A DNA stretch of 64,000 nt from Enoplolaimus lenunculus (taxonomy: Eukaryota; Nematoda; Enoplea; Enoplida; Thoracostomopsidae). How positions within the stretch are numbered: position 1 is the stretch's first letter; each line of letters begins with the position of its first letter. Below are positions 35,201-46,810 of the stretch, one piece after another. Location: assembly GCA_030248215.1 (NCBI GenBank), contig JASANG010000400.1:62001-126000 (forward strand), read 5' to 3'. A model generated the notes under the pieces. It had not been told where the DNA came from. It saw only the letters and a list, made by a program, of their open reading frames with translations, and searched no databases. Position numbers and translations under genes: made by a program.

Positions 35201-38200
35201 TGATCACCGCTGCTTGGCATCAACACCGTTGTGCTTGTTTCCGTTGTGTGCCCACCGGATTCGATTTTTTATTGTATTCAGGTGCACCCTCGGAACCGCA
35301 AATTTTTTGCCAAGCAGTTCCACAAGTTATGTTGTACGTATCATTCGAAAGCCAAACTGGTTTGGTTCGATTTTTACTGTTTGTGTGAAAATGATTATCG
35401 AAATTTTCGCCGTAGCTTTGTATTTTCTACCACATTTTCCGCAAAATTTGCATCGAGTTTAATCGATTGCATTCAGTTGTTCGAATCGACACTTATGGTG
35501 CGTCCGGCGCAACACTGATGTTTGACATGAATTATTAGGTTCAACGCTCAGTCAGACAACTTTGGGTCTGGCTTGAAATTAGGCTTAACTTTTTACCTAT
35601 ACTATGGTTTATTTTCGTATTGTTAGCCCAAGTCTCGTAGCTGTATGAGCTTATTATATAAATTCGCACACTTGTTATTGAAATAGTCAATCAAACAAAA
35701 GGTATTTCTCAAAACAAACCAATGTGCTAAATCAGTTATTTTTGTATTTTGGATCTCGGCAAATTTTCCCTCTCATTCCAGTACGTTTTGTGGGAGGGAG
35801 TGTGGTGCTGCAAATTGTTTAGGGAGATATTGCCCGTGAGAGAAAAATGGGGAGAAATTGTCCACCAGCGGAAAATGCAGTTCGGTTTCAATGAGTCGAA
35901 CAAGTACGCAAAGACGAAAGATGGTTTTGCTTGGAAATGCCAGAACAAAGAATGCTCTGAGTTTTTGCTAACAAACTAATTGTAGAGTGCCGCGATGCAG
36001 GTAGGCTTTTGCCAATAACTGAACTCGAGCTGACAAAGCATCGATCAGAATTTGGGTTGAGCATCAGACAGCCAACAACAGTATTAACCGAACGGTGTGC
36101 ATGGTCAACGCATTGAATCGGTTTGAGCAAATTGTTCACTATTACTCATTTTAATGGACAAAAAGTGTCACTTGTCCCGTCAGCTCTTTCCAGGACTACG
36201 TACTTAGTCAGACAAAAAGTCCTGGCGGAGATTGTCGACGAGAGCAATTTGTGAAGTGATAGAGTTTGAGACAATTTATTCATATTTCTCGCACCCAAAA
36301 ACCCTTCATTTCTGAAATTAAATTGCTTGTAGCCCTAATAATTAATGGAATTTTGTAGAAAGTCCTAATTTAGGATAATCAGTTATACTAATATGCAAAT
36401 TACCTATTAGCTAACTATTCAGTTATCTGTTTTGAAGGTTTGTAGACAATTTATTCAGAGTCCTCGCACCCAAAAACCCTATATTGCTAAAATTAGATTG
36501 CTTGCTTGTTACCCTAATAATTAGTGAACAAAAAGTCCTAACTTATGCTTATCAATTATGCTAATATGCAAAGTAGCTATTAGCTAACTATTCAATTTTG
36601 TGTTTTAAAGGTTTGTAGACAATTTAGTCAGATTCTTCGCACCCAAAAACCCTTTGTTGCTGAAATTAGATTGCTTGTAACCCTAATATTTAATGAATTA
36701 TCTTATAAAGTCCCAATTTAGGCTTGACCAATTATGCCAATTAGCCTGAGCAAATAAATGGTTTAAAATTTTAAAACACCAATAAAACTAAAAGTTAACC
36801 TTGATGGTAAAATTACAAGTTATTCTGTGCACAGTGTTGTGATGCTAAAATCGAAGTTTTGATTGTTTTCCACCATATTCACCTGCTATTTGTTTTGCTT
36901 AGCCCCATCCCCGCAATTAGGAATTGTCCGTAGAGGGACGAAATATATTTATAAAGGTACAAAAAGATAATATAGAACATTGAATTCGTTTAATGCCGTT
37001 GTTAATGGTTGCGTCCAAACATTGCTAACATGTTCGTAAGGGGCTGTTTCGAAGCACTTCCCGTAGTTGCAGCAATAATGGGTCAGTTTGATCCTATGCT
37101 AAATTAATCTTTGAACTGATATGTACCTATGCTTAGATAGACTAACCTAAATTTAGACATTGTAGTACTTTGTTAACCTCAAATTAAAAGCGTATATTGT
37201 TTGTCAACGTAGAGTTACCAAGTTATCTGGGCTTCGTTAAACTCAAAGCCTAGACACGCCTACGCTTAAAGGGTTTATTCGGCAGCATCTAAGAATAAGC
37301 CGTCTCAAATTATGGGAAGTTGATGCGGATCTCTTGGACAACTTTCTTCCCAGTACGCGTTATGGGTGGGGGGTGACTGTCGGTGAGAGGTATTTTTTAG
37401 GGAGGAGATTGTCCATGAGCAGAATTTGGGGAAAGAAGATTACCAATGAGAGTAATTTTCGAGGGATATCGTTTGTGATACGTGGGAATCTGGCGAGATA
37501 TTGTCCATGAGATCCGTTAAGGCATGGGGTGTAATAAAACGATCAGTTCGTAATTAGTAGTATACAATTTCTCAATTGTCATCGGTGTGAGCACAGCAAC
37601 TGAGTTGAAATAACAGGGTGCTATATAAAGTTTTGTTGTAATTGGATAAATTTTTTGTGATTTAAAAAACTTTTTGCCAGCTTGACACAGTTTGCGTAGC
37701 ATTTACATGGAGCGTAGCCAGAATTTAGCTTCCAGACCAAACATAATTACGTAAAACTTTTTTTCGAGGAGCAAGAATATTTTTTCGCCCTTAGAATCCA
37801 TCATAATTTTTTTCAATTCGTGTACAAATGCCTATTTCTCGCCTTTCACGAAATTACGTTAAGAGACATATTCTATCTTGTGTGGTTGTAGGATTTTGTC
37901 GTGTGGACAGCTGGACTTTATGTTTTTGTAACTTGAGTATGAATTTTGTAATTTTTCCGTTTTTGTTTCCCTGCCATTTCTACAACTGCATCTCCCTGCT
38001 ACCTATCGTCGCCTTTATATACACCCCTGGGTATTAATACGAAAATGTTTGTTTAAGACTCAACCAAGCAATGATGCGCGAGATACAGTAAATGCGACCA
38101 AGTTTACTGCTCAAGATGTCTCAGGCACCAGTATTGTTCATTCACCAACCACTAACAAGAATAAGCGTGAAAGCATTGGTGGGCTGACACGCTTATCTTC

Positions 38201-41200
38201 GGATGACGCAGTAAGTCCACTCTGGGGACCACTGACGAATCCAATTTGGAAGTACCCATGTTATGGCCCTCATAACAGAGAGCAAAGTTAAAATTTGTAT
38301 TAAAGTTTAGCGGTAAAATTGCTTTTGGCTTTTCGTTAACGAGCTTGTTTACCAATTATATATACTAGTCAACGCTGTTGCACAAATGTGTAACTCGCAT
38401 GATGTACTGGACGGACGGCTGGTAATTTTAAACCTTCAACTTGAATGTCATTAAGCAAGTCTAACTGACCACAGAACGTGGAAAAGTTAGGATATGCTAT
38501 GTAAAGTATATACTTTCTATGTGCACAAATTGTAGTTTAAAACGACATGTAGAAATATATTAGTTAATTAAAACACCGTACTGTCAGAATTATTTACTCC
38601 AGCGCTAGAACGCTGCCCAAAATACGTACGTGGGGCGTTCCAGCATTAATATATAGATTACGCGCACCCTGTTTGAAATTTCTCGATCAGTCGCTGTACT
38701 TGTTGGTTACATATTGAAATCTGTTGGTTGGGGCATTTATTGGATTTCAATGTGTTAATTAGATCGGGGGATGGATAAAATATGGACTAATTTTAGACTG
38801 TGAGAGTGCGAGCCTTTATCATCGTTATTTTAGTGTCGTGACGTTTACTTTCCATATTTTTGCTAAAGTGCTATCTTTCATTTAGATTCTAGAATGTTAA
38901 GTCCGATTCATTGAGAAGCTGTCTACTATTCACTCACAGAGTCGTGGATAGTGGGTTACCTTTACGTTCTATAACAATTCCAAATGAGTGGGGTTTCTTG
39001 TGTTATCAACTGAAAAAGTTCCTAAAAACCTAATCACAAATCTGCAAAGAGAAGTTTAACCCCTAAACTCTCATTACAGTATGCTTCATGTTTATAGCAT
39101 TAAGTCTTTGTGCGTATATATTTCAGCAAACGTGTCGTAAACGTCCTGCAGATAGTAGTACTATTGATTGCGGCCCTTCAGCGTCCACATCTGCAGTTGA
39201 TCCGGTTGAACGAAAGCGACAAGCGCATGTGAACTCGGAACACTGGCGTCGATGTGCACTTAAGGTGAGCCATCGTTTAGCGGTTTTACTCTTGCTAATC
39301 TACATCCATATCCAACTACTCTGGCCATTACCCAGAAGGGACCTTTGGGTTTTGTCATTGTAGAAAAATTATTTTGTAACTATCTCAGAAGAGTATCAGC
39401 CTCGCTTGTAAGTGATGTGAAATCATTGCATGTCCCTCTGGAAATTTTTTAGCCACCATATCATGGCGAGCTTGAAGTCGACCTGAAATTGTAACCGGAA
39501 AAATTGGTCACCCGATGCCAGTAGTGTATTTTCGTAGCTCAACAGCTGTGAAATATAATGTGAATGCAACGCATTTTCAAAGAATAAGCCTTGTAAAAAA
39601 ATTATGGATTTCTATTTCGTCTTTCACAATACGTATTCTAAGATCATTTGCCGAAAGCCCGTACTGTATTCCAGTTTTCGTTATGAAGTTTTGATTTTTT
39701 AAAACCATATCTGTTTCTGACAAAGGCTGAAGCTCAGGAAAAGATTCACCTATGCCTAAGAATTTAAATTCGCCTTTGTCTATGCCTTAACATTAAATGT
39801 AGGGTAAAGAATGCAAGTGCCCTGAAATTTTGGCCACCTAGCAACGTTTTAGCCCTGCATGTAAGTCTTTTAAAAATTAACAAAATGGTCTTTTTAGATT
39901 GTGTTGGGAGGCTGTGGCCCCTTAACTTGGCTACATGCCTGAATCAGTTCATTGCTCATACTAGCGATTTTTATTGTGTGATTGCTTGTATGAAAGAAAC
40001 TGAACGCCTTTCCATCCTTACATTACCGCTTATTATATTATTTTCCTTAGCCTAAAGCTTAGGCAGAGGGTAATTGGATACTCAAGCTCAACCGTAGAAT
40101 TAGCCAGTACCTTAGTGTCAGCCTAATTTTATTAATACAGTCATTACGACCGGTGGAGGGTGGCGGGACTTTTTGTTCGGGAAGATAAAGAAGTGTCTAG
40201 CTTGTCAAGGAAATGATGGTCGTATACGGAAAATATATTTATTGTGAAACCAAATGAATGAGTTTCTTGATTTCAGGATGGTTTTGAGCGATTAAAGTCT
40301 GTTATTCCGACATTGCGACAAATCGATGGTAAACTAACGAATGCAATGGTTCTAAACAAAGGTAGGGACGTTGATTTGCCGTTAGTCTCAGAGATGTGTC
40401 TAAGGTTGCCCGGCCGTCTTCAAAAAGCCAATGTTCGGGTTCTGTTACATTGAAAATAGTTTGTTGTAGACCGCGTTTGATGATATTTAAACTAGTCGAA
40501 GACCCCGCCACATGAGCACCAATTGAAGCTAATTTAGCGGAAGAAGCAAGCGAGAAAGCAGACGCTTGAGTTTTATTCGAATGCTTCAAAATAAGACTTA
40601 TGGCTGGATCCAGCTGATTTTTCTTACAATTAATTTTCTCCTTCATCACCGGGTTCCTTATAGATCTGTTCCAATCAGGCGGCTTGCGGGCCACTAAGCA
40701 CAACCCTGGATCACCATCAGGATAACGCAGTTACCAAGGCAAGTGTTGAGCTCTAAGCAAGTTATATGTTTCTTTACAACCAACAGATTGAGAAATTGCT
40801 CACTAAGATTACTACTAAAAGTTGAAAATTGCGAAATTTTCGGCTTATCTGCATTATGCATTATTATTTTGTAAACTTTTAGCTTTCAATACGTATATAA
40901 TTGTTGTGTAATCGCACATATATCCCTATATGTACCGAATATTGCAATGTTAGTACTGTTTGTTTGCAGCTGCAAGCCATTTGAATCAAATGAAACGCGA
41001 CGCTGCGTTAATATCAGACGAGATAAATGTTGAATCCGAACGAGTCAACTCGCTGAAAGCACGTATCGAGTAAGCAGTTTGGTAACCAGGAATTGTTATT
41101 AGAGAGAGCAACAACATTGTCTAGAGATGCAAGAAAAACGTTTTTCAACCTGTGCTGTGAAAACAGTTTTGACCAAGGAAGCAAAAATTTCCGTAAAGTT

Positions 41201-43418
41201 CGCTTGCGATAGTTCGCCAGCTCGTTTTTGCGACTTTAAAACAATATATAATGCTATTTTGAAAACATGGATTTAATCTATTAAATAATTTACCTACTGA
41301 TATTTTGTTAATGAAAAGTTTAATATCAAGTGTCAACTATTTGAGAAATATTTAAAAACGATGACCGCCGTGTCGGTTTGCGTCAGGATTAAAACACCTG
41401 AAGCGGTTCAATGTTTGGAAGCGTTCTGTATTCAAAAGTACGTATAGTAAATACCTTGGGTGTAACCAGGATTTTGGTAAGGGAGGTCACGTCGCATAAA
41501 AATTTCGAAAACGCCGCGCGACAGACAAATACAGCGCTACCCTTTTTTGGGCTCTTTTGTAAGCAGGTATGCCTAATGCATATATGGCGATTGTAGATTT
41601 CTTCAAAACAATTTGGCCAAAAGTTCAACTGAATGCAGTGCAATATCCGGCGGTTTGTCGGTTCCGTGCTTTTCAACGATGTCCGAATACTATATTGATT
41701 ATGCAAAGAAGAAAACGAAAGAAGACTGGAGATTTTGGATTGTTAGTGGCTTTATTGCTATAGTTATAAATACTAAGATATGGGGTTCCATATTCTCAAA
41801 TGTGTATCGTATCTATGACCAGTTAAGCAATAGATTTTCAAACTTTACAGTTTTTTGTAATATCACAAGTTACAGTTTTCAGCATTGCCGGAAATTAAAC
41901 CGGATCCGGATATGCGGTCACACCCTGAGTCTGACTTCCTATTCGCTTCACTCGCGCAGTTTCGTTGACTACATCACCAGTTTTGGGATCTGTTTGTGAT
42001 TTTATTAGATTGCCGAAATTGGAAAGTCTTTGGTTGCGTCGTTAGATGCGGAAGTTAACGGAGCAAAAAGAGAAGAATTACTTGAAAACGCGATCGAGTG
42101 GTCTGAATCACAGTGTAGTCAGGCGGCTGTTAGAAAATGTAAACGGTTCTGTTGCTATTCGCTTTTGGGTGCACCCTAGCGAATGTAGAGGGGTGGTGAG
42201 CAGAACGTACGCCCCTCCAGTCAGAAAAATTTTGGTGATAAATTTGTTAAAGATTCCCAATTTTTTGGGATTCATCCAAAGCTATTTAAAATCTATAGTG
42301 TTTAGGTGTTAGAAAACATTATAAAAATACTTTTTTGCACATATTGTAGTTACGAAAAGGCCACCAAGCGGTGTAACTCCTGGGCAGCATAGCTTTAAGC
42401 GCAAATATAACCGTAAACTTATGTAAGTTTTGTTAGCAACATTCACATCAAGATTATGGCCCATGTTACTTTTAGGGCCGTTCCGATTTATGGTCGGTCT
42501 GTAAAAAAAAGTGGCTTAGGCTAAAGCTTAGGCTTAGGAATGCGCATAATCTAGTGTTACGGCCTGAATGTTGCATTGGCCAAGATTATGATGACGTGTT
42601 TTCGTGTTTTGGAAAATTCGTTTCAATTTATGCAACTTAGCCTAAGGTTATGTTTGGTTATGATAATACTAGCATTATTCATAATGACTATTTGTACACT
42701 TTTCCCTGCAGTTTTCGACATTTTCAAACTTTGGAATAAGCTTACTTTAAGACCTTGGCTTAGGTTTAGGCTTATGCTAATGTGGAAAGTGCACAAGTGC
42801 CTCTTAATAAAACAATTACATTGAACAATTAATTAATTCAAACTGCATCAATCAGTATAGTTGATTTTTTGAGTGTCAGCTTACATGCCATTTCAAAAAA
42901 CAAAAGTCATGATGAGATTGCGTTTTGGGCGTTTGTGCGTTTTCCCCAACATTAAGATTAAGACTTATGCTTAGACAAAGGTTTATTAGTAAAAATTAAG
43001 CTTACGCAACGGCTTAAGCAAAGGCTTAGGCTCAGACAAAGACGTAACCTTAGATATGGATGAGACACGTTTTTCTAAGCCTAAGCATAAATGGAGAATG
43101 AAAGTGTACAGTCGTTCAGTGCCGGACCAGCCACCCCCATACCCCACATTTGAAGAGCCCCACCCCTAAAGGGGCCTCCACCCTAATCGGCTGAAACAAA
43201 ACCACCGAAGTTTTGAAATGCGTTGCTCGCTTGCGAGCCCCATACCCTGGAGTTTGGTGGAAGATCCAACCCCTGTGTGCCCCGGCACTGTGCATTTTGT
43301 TTTTATAGTGGTAACGCAAATGGTGATGGATATTGCGAATATACCGAACATAGCGGAGTCAACGATGCATTTGGCAGACGAAGCCAATAAACGCATTAAA
43401 CAACTTCGTTTGCTGTGA
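23821..43418 (+). CDS. MLXIP: Mondo (MondoA/ChREBP family) bHLH-leucine-zipper transcription factor, 18 exons
   Basis: Exons: 23821-23919, 24599-24768, 25470-25573, 26457-26530, 27092-27220, 27598-27787, 28118-28198, 28874-29052, 29535-30810, 31745-33762, 34857-35192, 38058-38210, 39127-39264, 40277-40361, 40970-41069, 41639-41801, 42009-42138, 43309-43418. Every junction has an AG acceptor and a GT donor (one GC), all phases agree, and the sum is 5535 bases, about 1844 residues. Mondo proteins pair with Mlx, sit in the cytoplasm, sense sugar phosphates through the N-terminal Mondo conserved regions, then enter the nucleus and bind carbohydrate response elements. Landmarks: SGQFMVSAIH (8-17), LKKLCNCFKLAYK (matches the nuclear export signal), PKWKKFSGMKLNWKDRIRL and NNVIWRAW (the 14-3-3-binding helix), AVVLEGMYWKRR with EYKRWRHFY, FTDTLFQSL, GNADFIQPGLVQLQPSL (about 260-278), poly-Gln (about 870-1026), bHLHZ (about 1632-1711) and a C-terminal DCD/WMC domain. 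It is about twice the length of vertebrate MLXIP. Confidence 0.9.
25470..25573 (+). CDS. MLXIP: Mondo exon 3 (14-3-3-binding helix region)
   Basis: It encodes KMSTPKWKKFSGMKLNWKD and RIRLNNVIWRAWQMQ, the most conserved block of the family (vertebrates: SPKWKNFKGLKL...RDKIRLNNAIWRAWY). Entry phase 2 and exit phase 1 fit the neighbouring exons. Confidence 0.92.
29535..30810 (+). CDS. MLXIP: Mondo exon 9 (disordered centre; GC donor)
   Basis: A 1276-base exon rich in Ser, Thr, Asn and Gln with no recognisable fold. Its 5' junction is a normal CAG acceptor. The only donor that keeps phase with exon 10 is GCAG|GCAAGT, a GC-AG intron with the consensus expected of that class. Read-through into the intron meets a stop within a few codons. 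Confidence 0.75.
31745..33762 (+). CDS. MLXIP: Mondo exon 10 (polyglutamine exon)
   Basis: A 2018-base exon. After MLLRQLRQHIAMQQRQQQQR come about 155 residues of Gln with His, Pro and Lys, encoded mostly by CAA with few CAG (about 32050-32520). A disordered Ser/Thr-rich region follows. The donor is TTTGC|GTAAGT. Long antiparallel frames over the CAA array are artefacts of its period. Confidence 0.85.
32050..32520 (+). repeat. CAA-dominated trinucleotide array in the Mondo coding sequence
   Basis: About 470 bases of (CAA)n broken by CCG/CCA (Pro), CAT/CAC (His), AAA (Lys) and occasional CAG. Internal blocks such as CAACATCATCATCAACAACAA recur, showing expansion by unequal exchange as well as slippage. 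Confidence 0.9.
34857..35192 (+). CDS. MLXIP: Mondo exon 11, probable (possibly alternative)
   Basis: 112 codons, open in phase 0 at both ends, between TTTAAG acceptor and AAA|GTAGGT donor. The product (EQMCSKERTRSCVKPLVY onward) is hydrophilic, without a known domain. Because exons 10 and 12 also meet in phase 0, the transcript would stay in frame with or without it. It is the least certain exon of the model. Confidence 0.55.
35800..35979 (+). pseudogene. Transposase zinc-ribbon fragment in a Mondo intron
   Basis: The frame contains KYAKTKDGFAWKCQNKECSEF, which resembles the N-terminal DGxxWxCxxxxC zinc-ribbon of ISXO2- or MULE-like transposases. It stops soon after and no catalytic core follows. 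The upstream part repeats the word GGAGAAATTGTCC, also seen at about 37380-37510, so it is not a full gene. Confidence 0.3.
36267..36780. repeat. 172-bp satellite, three copies, in a Mondo intron
   Basis: Three tandem units start near 36267, 36442 and 36612. Each begins GACAATTTATTCAGA-like sequence followed by CGCACCCAAAAACCC and includes TATGCTAATATGCAAA and TATTAGCTAACTATTCA. Confidence 0.8.
39127..41069 (+). CDS. MLXIP: Mondo exons 13-15 (bHLH-leucine zipper)
   Basis: Exon 13 ends with the basic region RKRQAHVNSEHWRRCALK. It has His, Glu and Arg-Arg in the H-x3-E-x2-RR pattern that reads CACGTG-type half-sites. Exon 14 (DGFERLKSVIPTLRQIDGK then LTNAMVLNK) completes helix 1, loop and helix 2. 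Exon 15 (AASHLNQMKRDAALISDEIN onward) gives the end of helix 2 and the zipper that would pair with Mlx. Introns interrupt the domain twice, in phases 0 and 1. Confidence 0.92.
41639..43418 (+). CDS. MLXIP: Mondo exons 16-18 (C-terminal DCD/WMC domain)
   Basis: LSVPCFSTMSEYYIDYAKKK, EDWRFWIVSGFIAIVI, REELLENAIEWSESQC and LVTQMVMDIANIP match the vertebrate 'MKDMFDEYVKTRTLQNWKFWIFS ... LEELHRTALSWLDQ ... LRPMVLSTLRQLS' end. In MondoA this domain supports cytoplasmic retention and dimerisation with Mlx. The donor of exon 16 (AAT|GTGTAT) is weak. The stop is TGA at 43416-43418. Confidence 0.88.
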
Positions 43419-44949
43419 TTGTATACTTGAAGTGCTCTATAGAAAATTTGCTCAATTAGAAATTAGTCTTTATTTGCAGTTTAAATTTAATATATTTCTT
43501 TTTTATATTTTGCTCGCAGATTCGCTCAGAGATAGAAATTGACGTTTCATGGAGGACGTCACGAGGCTGGGCTGATTTGGCCGACCCATGAGGTAGGCCG
43601 CCACATTATTTGGGTAACATATCAGGAGATTAATTTTGTTCAGTTGTGAAATTTTTGTATCAAAAAGTATAATATATAATGTAAAAACTTTTCGTCAGAC
43701 TGACGTGGAAAATTTTTTATCATCCGTCGAATTTTACGTTCCAGTATTTGTTAGTTTAATTTTTAAATGATATAATTAAAAACCTGACCGACGTGCTTCA
43801 GTTTTTAAAAAGTGGCTCATAAGCCAGTTTGGAGTATATTTTATTAGTATTGTGGTTGTTTTTTAACAAGAAACCAAGGAATGCAATTATGTATATATTT
43901 GCCTAACAGATTCGGTGAACGTTGCAAACTGTATTAATTAACTTATTGGTTTACAAATATATTTTGAAACCAGGCCTTTTCCTAAACCTAGCCATAATGG
44001 TGGGGGAAGTGTACAAGAGCGAAAACTTGTGTAATAGAATTAGTAACTAAAACTATTGGATGTTGCGAACTTTTCCCCAACATAAGATTAAGGCTCATTA
44101 TGCTCAACAAGGTTAGGCTTAAGAAAAAGCTTCGACAAAGCCTAAATACATTAATTAAAGCTGAGTGAAAATTTTCCTAAGAGGGGCAAAATATTTTTGG
44201 GTGGCGTTGAGCACGCCCCGGACTATATGGCTAAGCGCCCGGTTTATGCATTTGACGAACAGTTTACGTAAATCGGTCTTAAGCTTGGAAATTTGTCATT
44301 TGCGACAAATCAGTATTAATTTGATAGAGCGCTGTATATAATTTGTTACGTGTTGACGCTAAGGGAAAAGACTGCATTGGTTTTTAGGTTGCTGTCTTAC
44401 TGATATAATATTTATATGCGAATTTTTAAACATATTTTTTATTTATGCATCAATAAATTCAAATATATCAAAATATTAAATCAGTTGTGATGGTTTAGTA
44501 TGCGATGTTGGTGTTGTTTTAGCAGGCCCAGTGTCACAGCTCAAATTTTTCTCCTAATTTCTCCGAAAGATTCGGCTTAGGCTTAAATTCACCCCAGGAG
44601 ACTTCAGCCTAGACCCAATGTTTCTAGCTGAAAACTCTGACTATAACTCACTGTTTACCCTCGAAAAACTCGGTCTGTTCTCAATTTTCCAACGCAATAT
44701 TCGGTTTAGACATAATTTTCCCACGGTAAAATTTGCACTTTTTATCACAATTTAGCCATGAATTGCGTTTTGATCAATTGAAACAAATGCATTACTGATT
44801 CGCAAACCATACGCAGAGCAATAAGGCGTTTGATAAATTACATGTATGAAATTAGCCACGTTTAGTCACAGGGTTGGACACCGAGGAAATCCAACAGAAA
44901 AACAGTTTTTTTCTTAATACGTTGTAAAAAAATAGAGAAAGCTTTTTAC
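43419..44949. other. Mondo 3' flank, no further gene seen
   Basis: The 3' UTR must lie here. No AATAAA follows the stop closely. One candidate (AATAAATTC) lies about 1 kb downstream near 44452. The rest is AT-rich with scattered CTTAGG runs from the MITE family described at 7501. Confidence 0.4.
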
Positions 44950-44975
44950 CAGGGTACAACCGAAGGCCTGCCTCC

Positions 44976-45621
44976 CAGGGTGCAACCGGAATTATAAAAT
45001 ACCGGGACCGGAACCGGAAAGTGAAAAAATACCGGAATCGGAAAAAATACTTGTTAACATATGATAAAATATGGAGTATGACACAAATTGAGAATTTCGG
45101 CAATACACGCATGGCAGGGTGCAACCGGAGGTGAAAATGCCGGAGCCGGAGGTGAGGCGAAATTTGGCAGTAAAAATGATGGTTAATTAGTTAATTTTAG
45201 CCAATATCTGCAATATGTTGTTTAGTTGTTCGGTTTTATGCTAATTTCATGGCGAACTTTCGGAAATTCTTTCCTGAAAATTGTGACAAGTAAAACGATA
45301 CGCGCTAAACAGATAAATTTTGCAAAATTATACTATTTTACTGCCGAAGTTGCCGGAACCTCCGGCAAAAATTCTACCGGAGGCGGAGGCCGATTTTCTG
45401 CCGGAGTCGGAGCCGGAGGCAGACCTCCGGTTGTACCCTGACGCACGGACAATTTTAGCGAAATGAGTAAGAATAATATGTCTATTTTTCTTAAATTTTC
45501 AAATGAGAAAAATTTTCAATACCGGAAAATTCAGGCGAAAAAATACCGGATTTATTACCGTAATCGGATAGTGAAAAATACCGGATTTTCCTGCCGGAAC
45601 CGTAATTCCGGTTGCACCGTG
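44976..45621. mobile_element. hAT-like MITE that hosts another MITE
   Basis: It starts CAGGGTGCAACCGGAATTAT and ends GTAATTCCGGTTGCACCGTG. It is flanked by CTGCCTCC (44968-44975) and TTGCCTCC (45622-45629), an 8-bp duplication with one mismatch. A second MITE (45115-45440) is inserted inside. Its own target is a relative: CAGGGTACAACCG at 44950 on the left and CCTCCGGCTCCGGCTG on the right. Confidence 0.75.
45115..45440. mobile_element. Inner nested hAT-like MITE, Glu-box variant
   Basis: It starts CAGGGTGCAACCGGAGGT and ends ACCTCCGGTTGTACCCTG. It is flanked by ACGCATGG (45107-45114) and ACGCACGG (45441-45448). Its core is richer in GGAGCCGGAGG than the host element, marking a separate subfamily. 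Confidence 0.75.
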
Positions 45622-46607
45622 TTGCCTCCGGCTCCGGCTGAAAATCGACCTCTGGCTTCGGTAGAATTTCAATCGGAGGTTCCGGCAATTTCGGTAGTGA
45701 AATTTTGCATAGTTTCACAAAATTTATCTCCTTAGCGCGTTTCGATTTACTTTTGGCATATTATTTTGAAGAAAGAATTGCCCTGATTTTGTAAAATGTG
45801 TATAATCGTAAACCTAAACGATTTAACTGCACATTACAGATATTTTCTATTAAAATTAACAAATTAAACATTATTTTAACAACATAATTACACCTCACCT
45901 CCGGCTCCGGCAAGTTCTATTCATGGGTCAAATGTGGAATTTGTTCATCAATTTTTTAGGTATTTTCGGTATCGGATTTTTTCATTTACAAAGTTTAAAT
46001 GATTGAGTCATCTGCTTTATTTTTCTAATATTTTCCACGTGTGTATTCCAGGGAGTAAACGGATGTCCGTTTCCGGTAAAAATCAATGTCCGTTTCTGTA
46101 CATAGAAATACGAGTTTATAAATCACGTGTGTATCCGCAATTTTTTATCGCAGATATACGGCAATTGTTCGAAATGAAATAAAAACTATGAAATTCATAC
46201 AAAACCTTAAAAAATTTCGATGCATCCGCCTTTTTCTGAATAAAATTTTAAAAAACTCGGTGAATATCACAACGTTTCAATTGTGTTGCCAAAGAAATAA
46301 AATATCTCTGAAACTTTTATATATACTTCAATTTTCGTTTTCGTTCCCGTTTCTAAGGTACCCTGTGGAGAGGCCAAATAAATATCAATCCCACTCTTAT
46401 TCGGGTCACACTACAGTGCATAGTTTGCCGCTTAAAAACTAATTTTACAGCAACTCGTTTTCCGGTTTCGGTTTCGACAGTTCCGGTAGTTTGTAAAATT
46501 ACGGTTGCATCCTGATTCCGACTGTTGGGACTGGATTTTCCGAACCACAGACAAAACTTAGAAAAACTTTTACATAACCGAACGAAATTAAAAACAAAAC
46601 CGGACAA

Positions 46608-46810
46608 AAGTTCGACCCAGCCTCGAACTGACGTTAATGTTCTGAAATATGAAAAACTTGCAAAAAGTCCGACCCACCGCCGAACTGACGTTAACATTCT
46701 GAAAAATTAAAAATTGCAAAAAGTTCGACCCAGCCGCCGAACTGACGTCAACGTTCTGAAAAATGGAAAACTTGCAAAAAGTTCGACCCAGCCGCCAAAC
46801 GTTCTGAAAA
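46608..46810. repeat. 57-61-bp tandem repeat, four copies
   Basis: The unit has AGTTCGACCCAGCCGCCGAA and CTGACGTTAACGTTCTGAAA, repeated at about 46608, 46667, 46723 and 46781. The last copy is shortened. Confidence 0.8.

Noticed and set aside
35282-35512. A frame after exon 11 reading VHPRNRKFFAKQFHKLCC
   Set aside because: It has a good acceptor and phase 0, but its following donor (GTGCGT) is weak, the sequence is Cys/Phe-rich unlike the rest of the Mondo centre, and exon 11 joins equally well to exon 12. Left out of the model; RNA could restore it.
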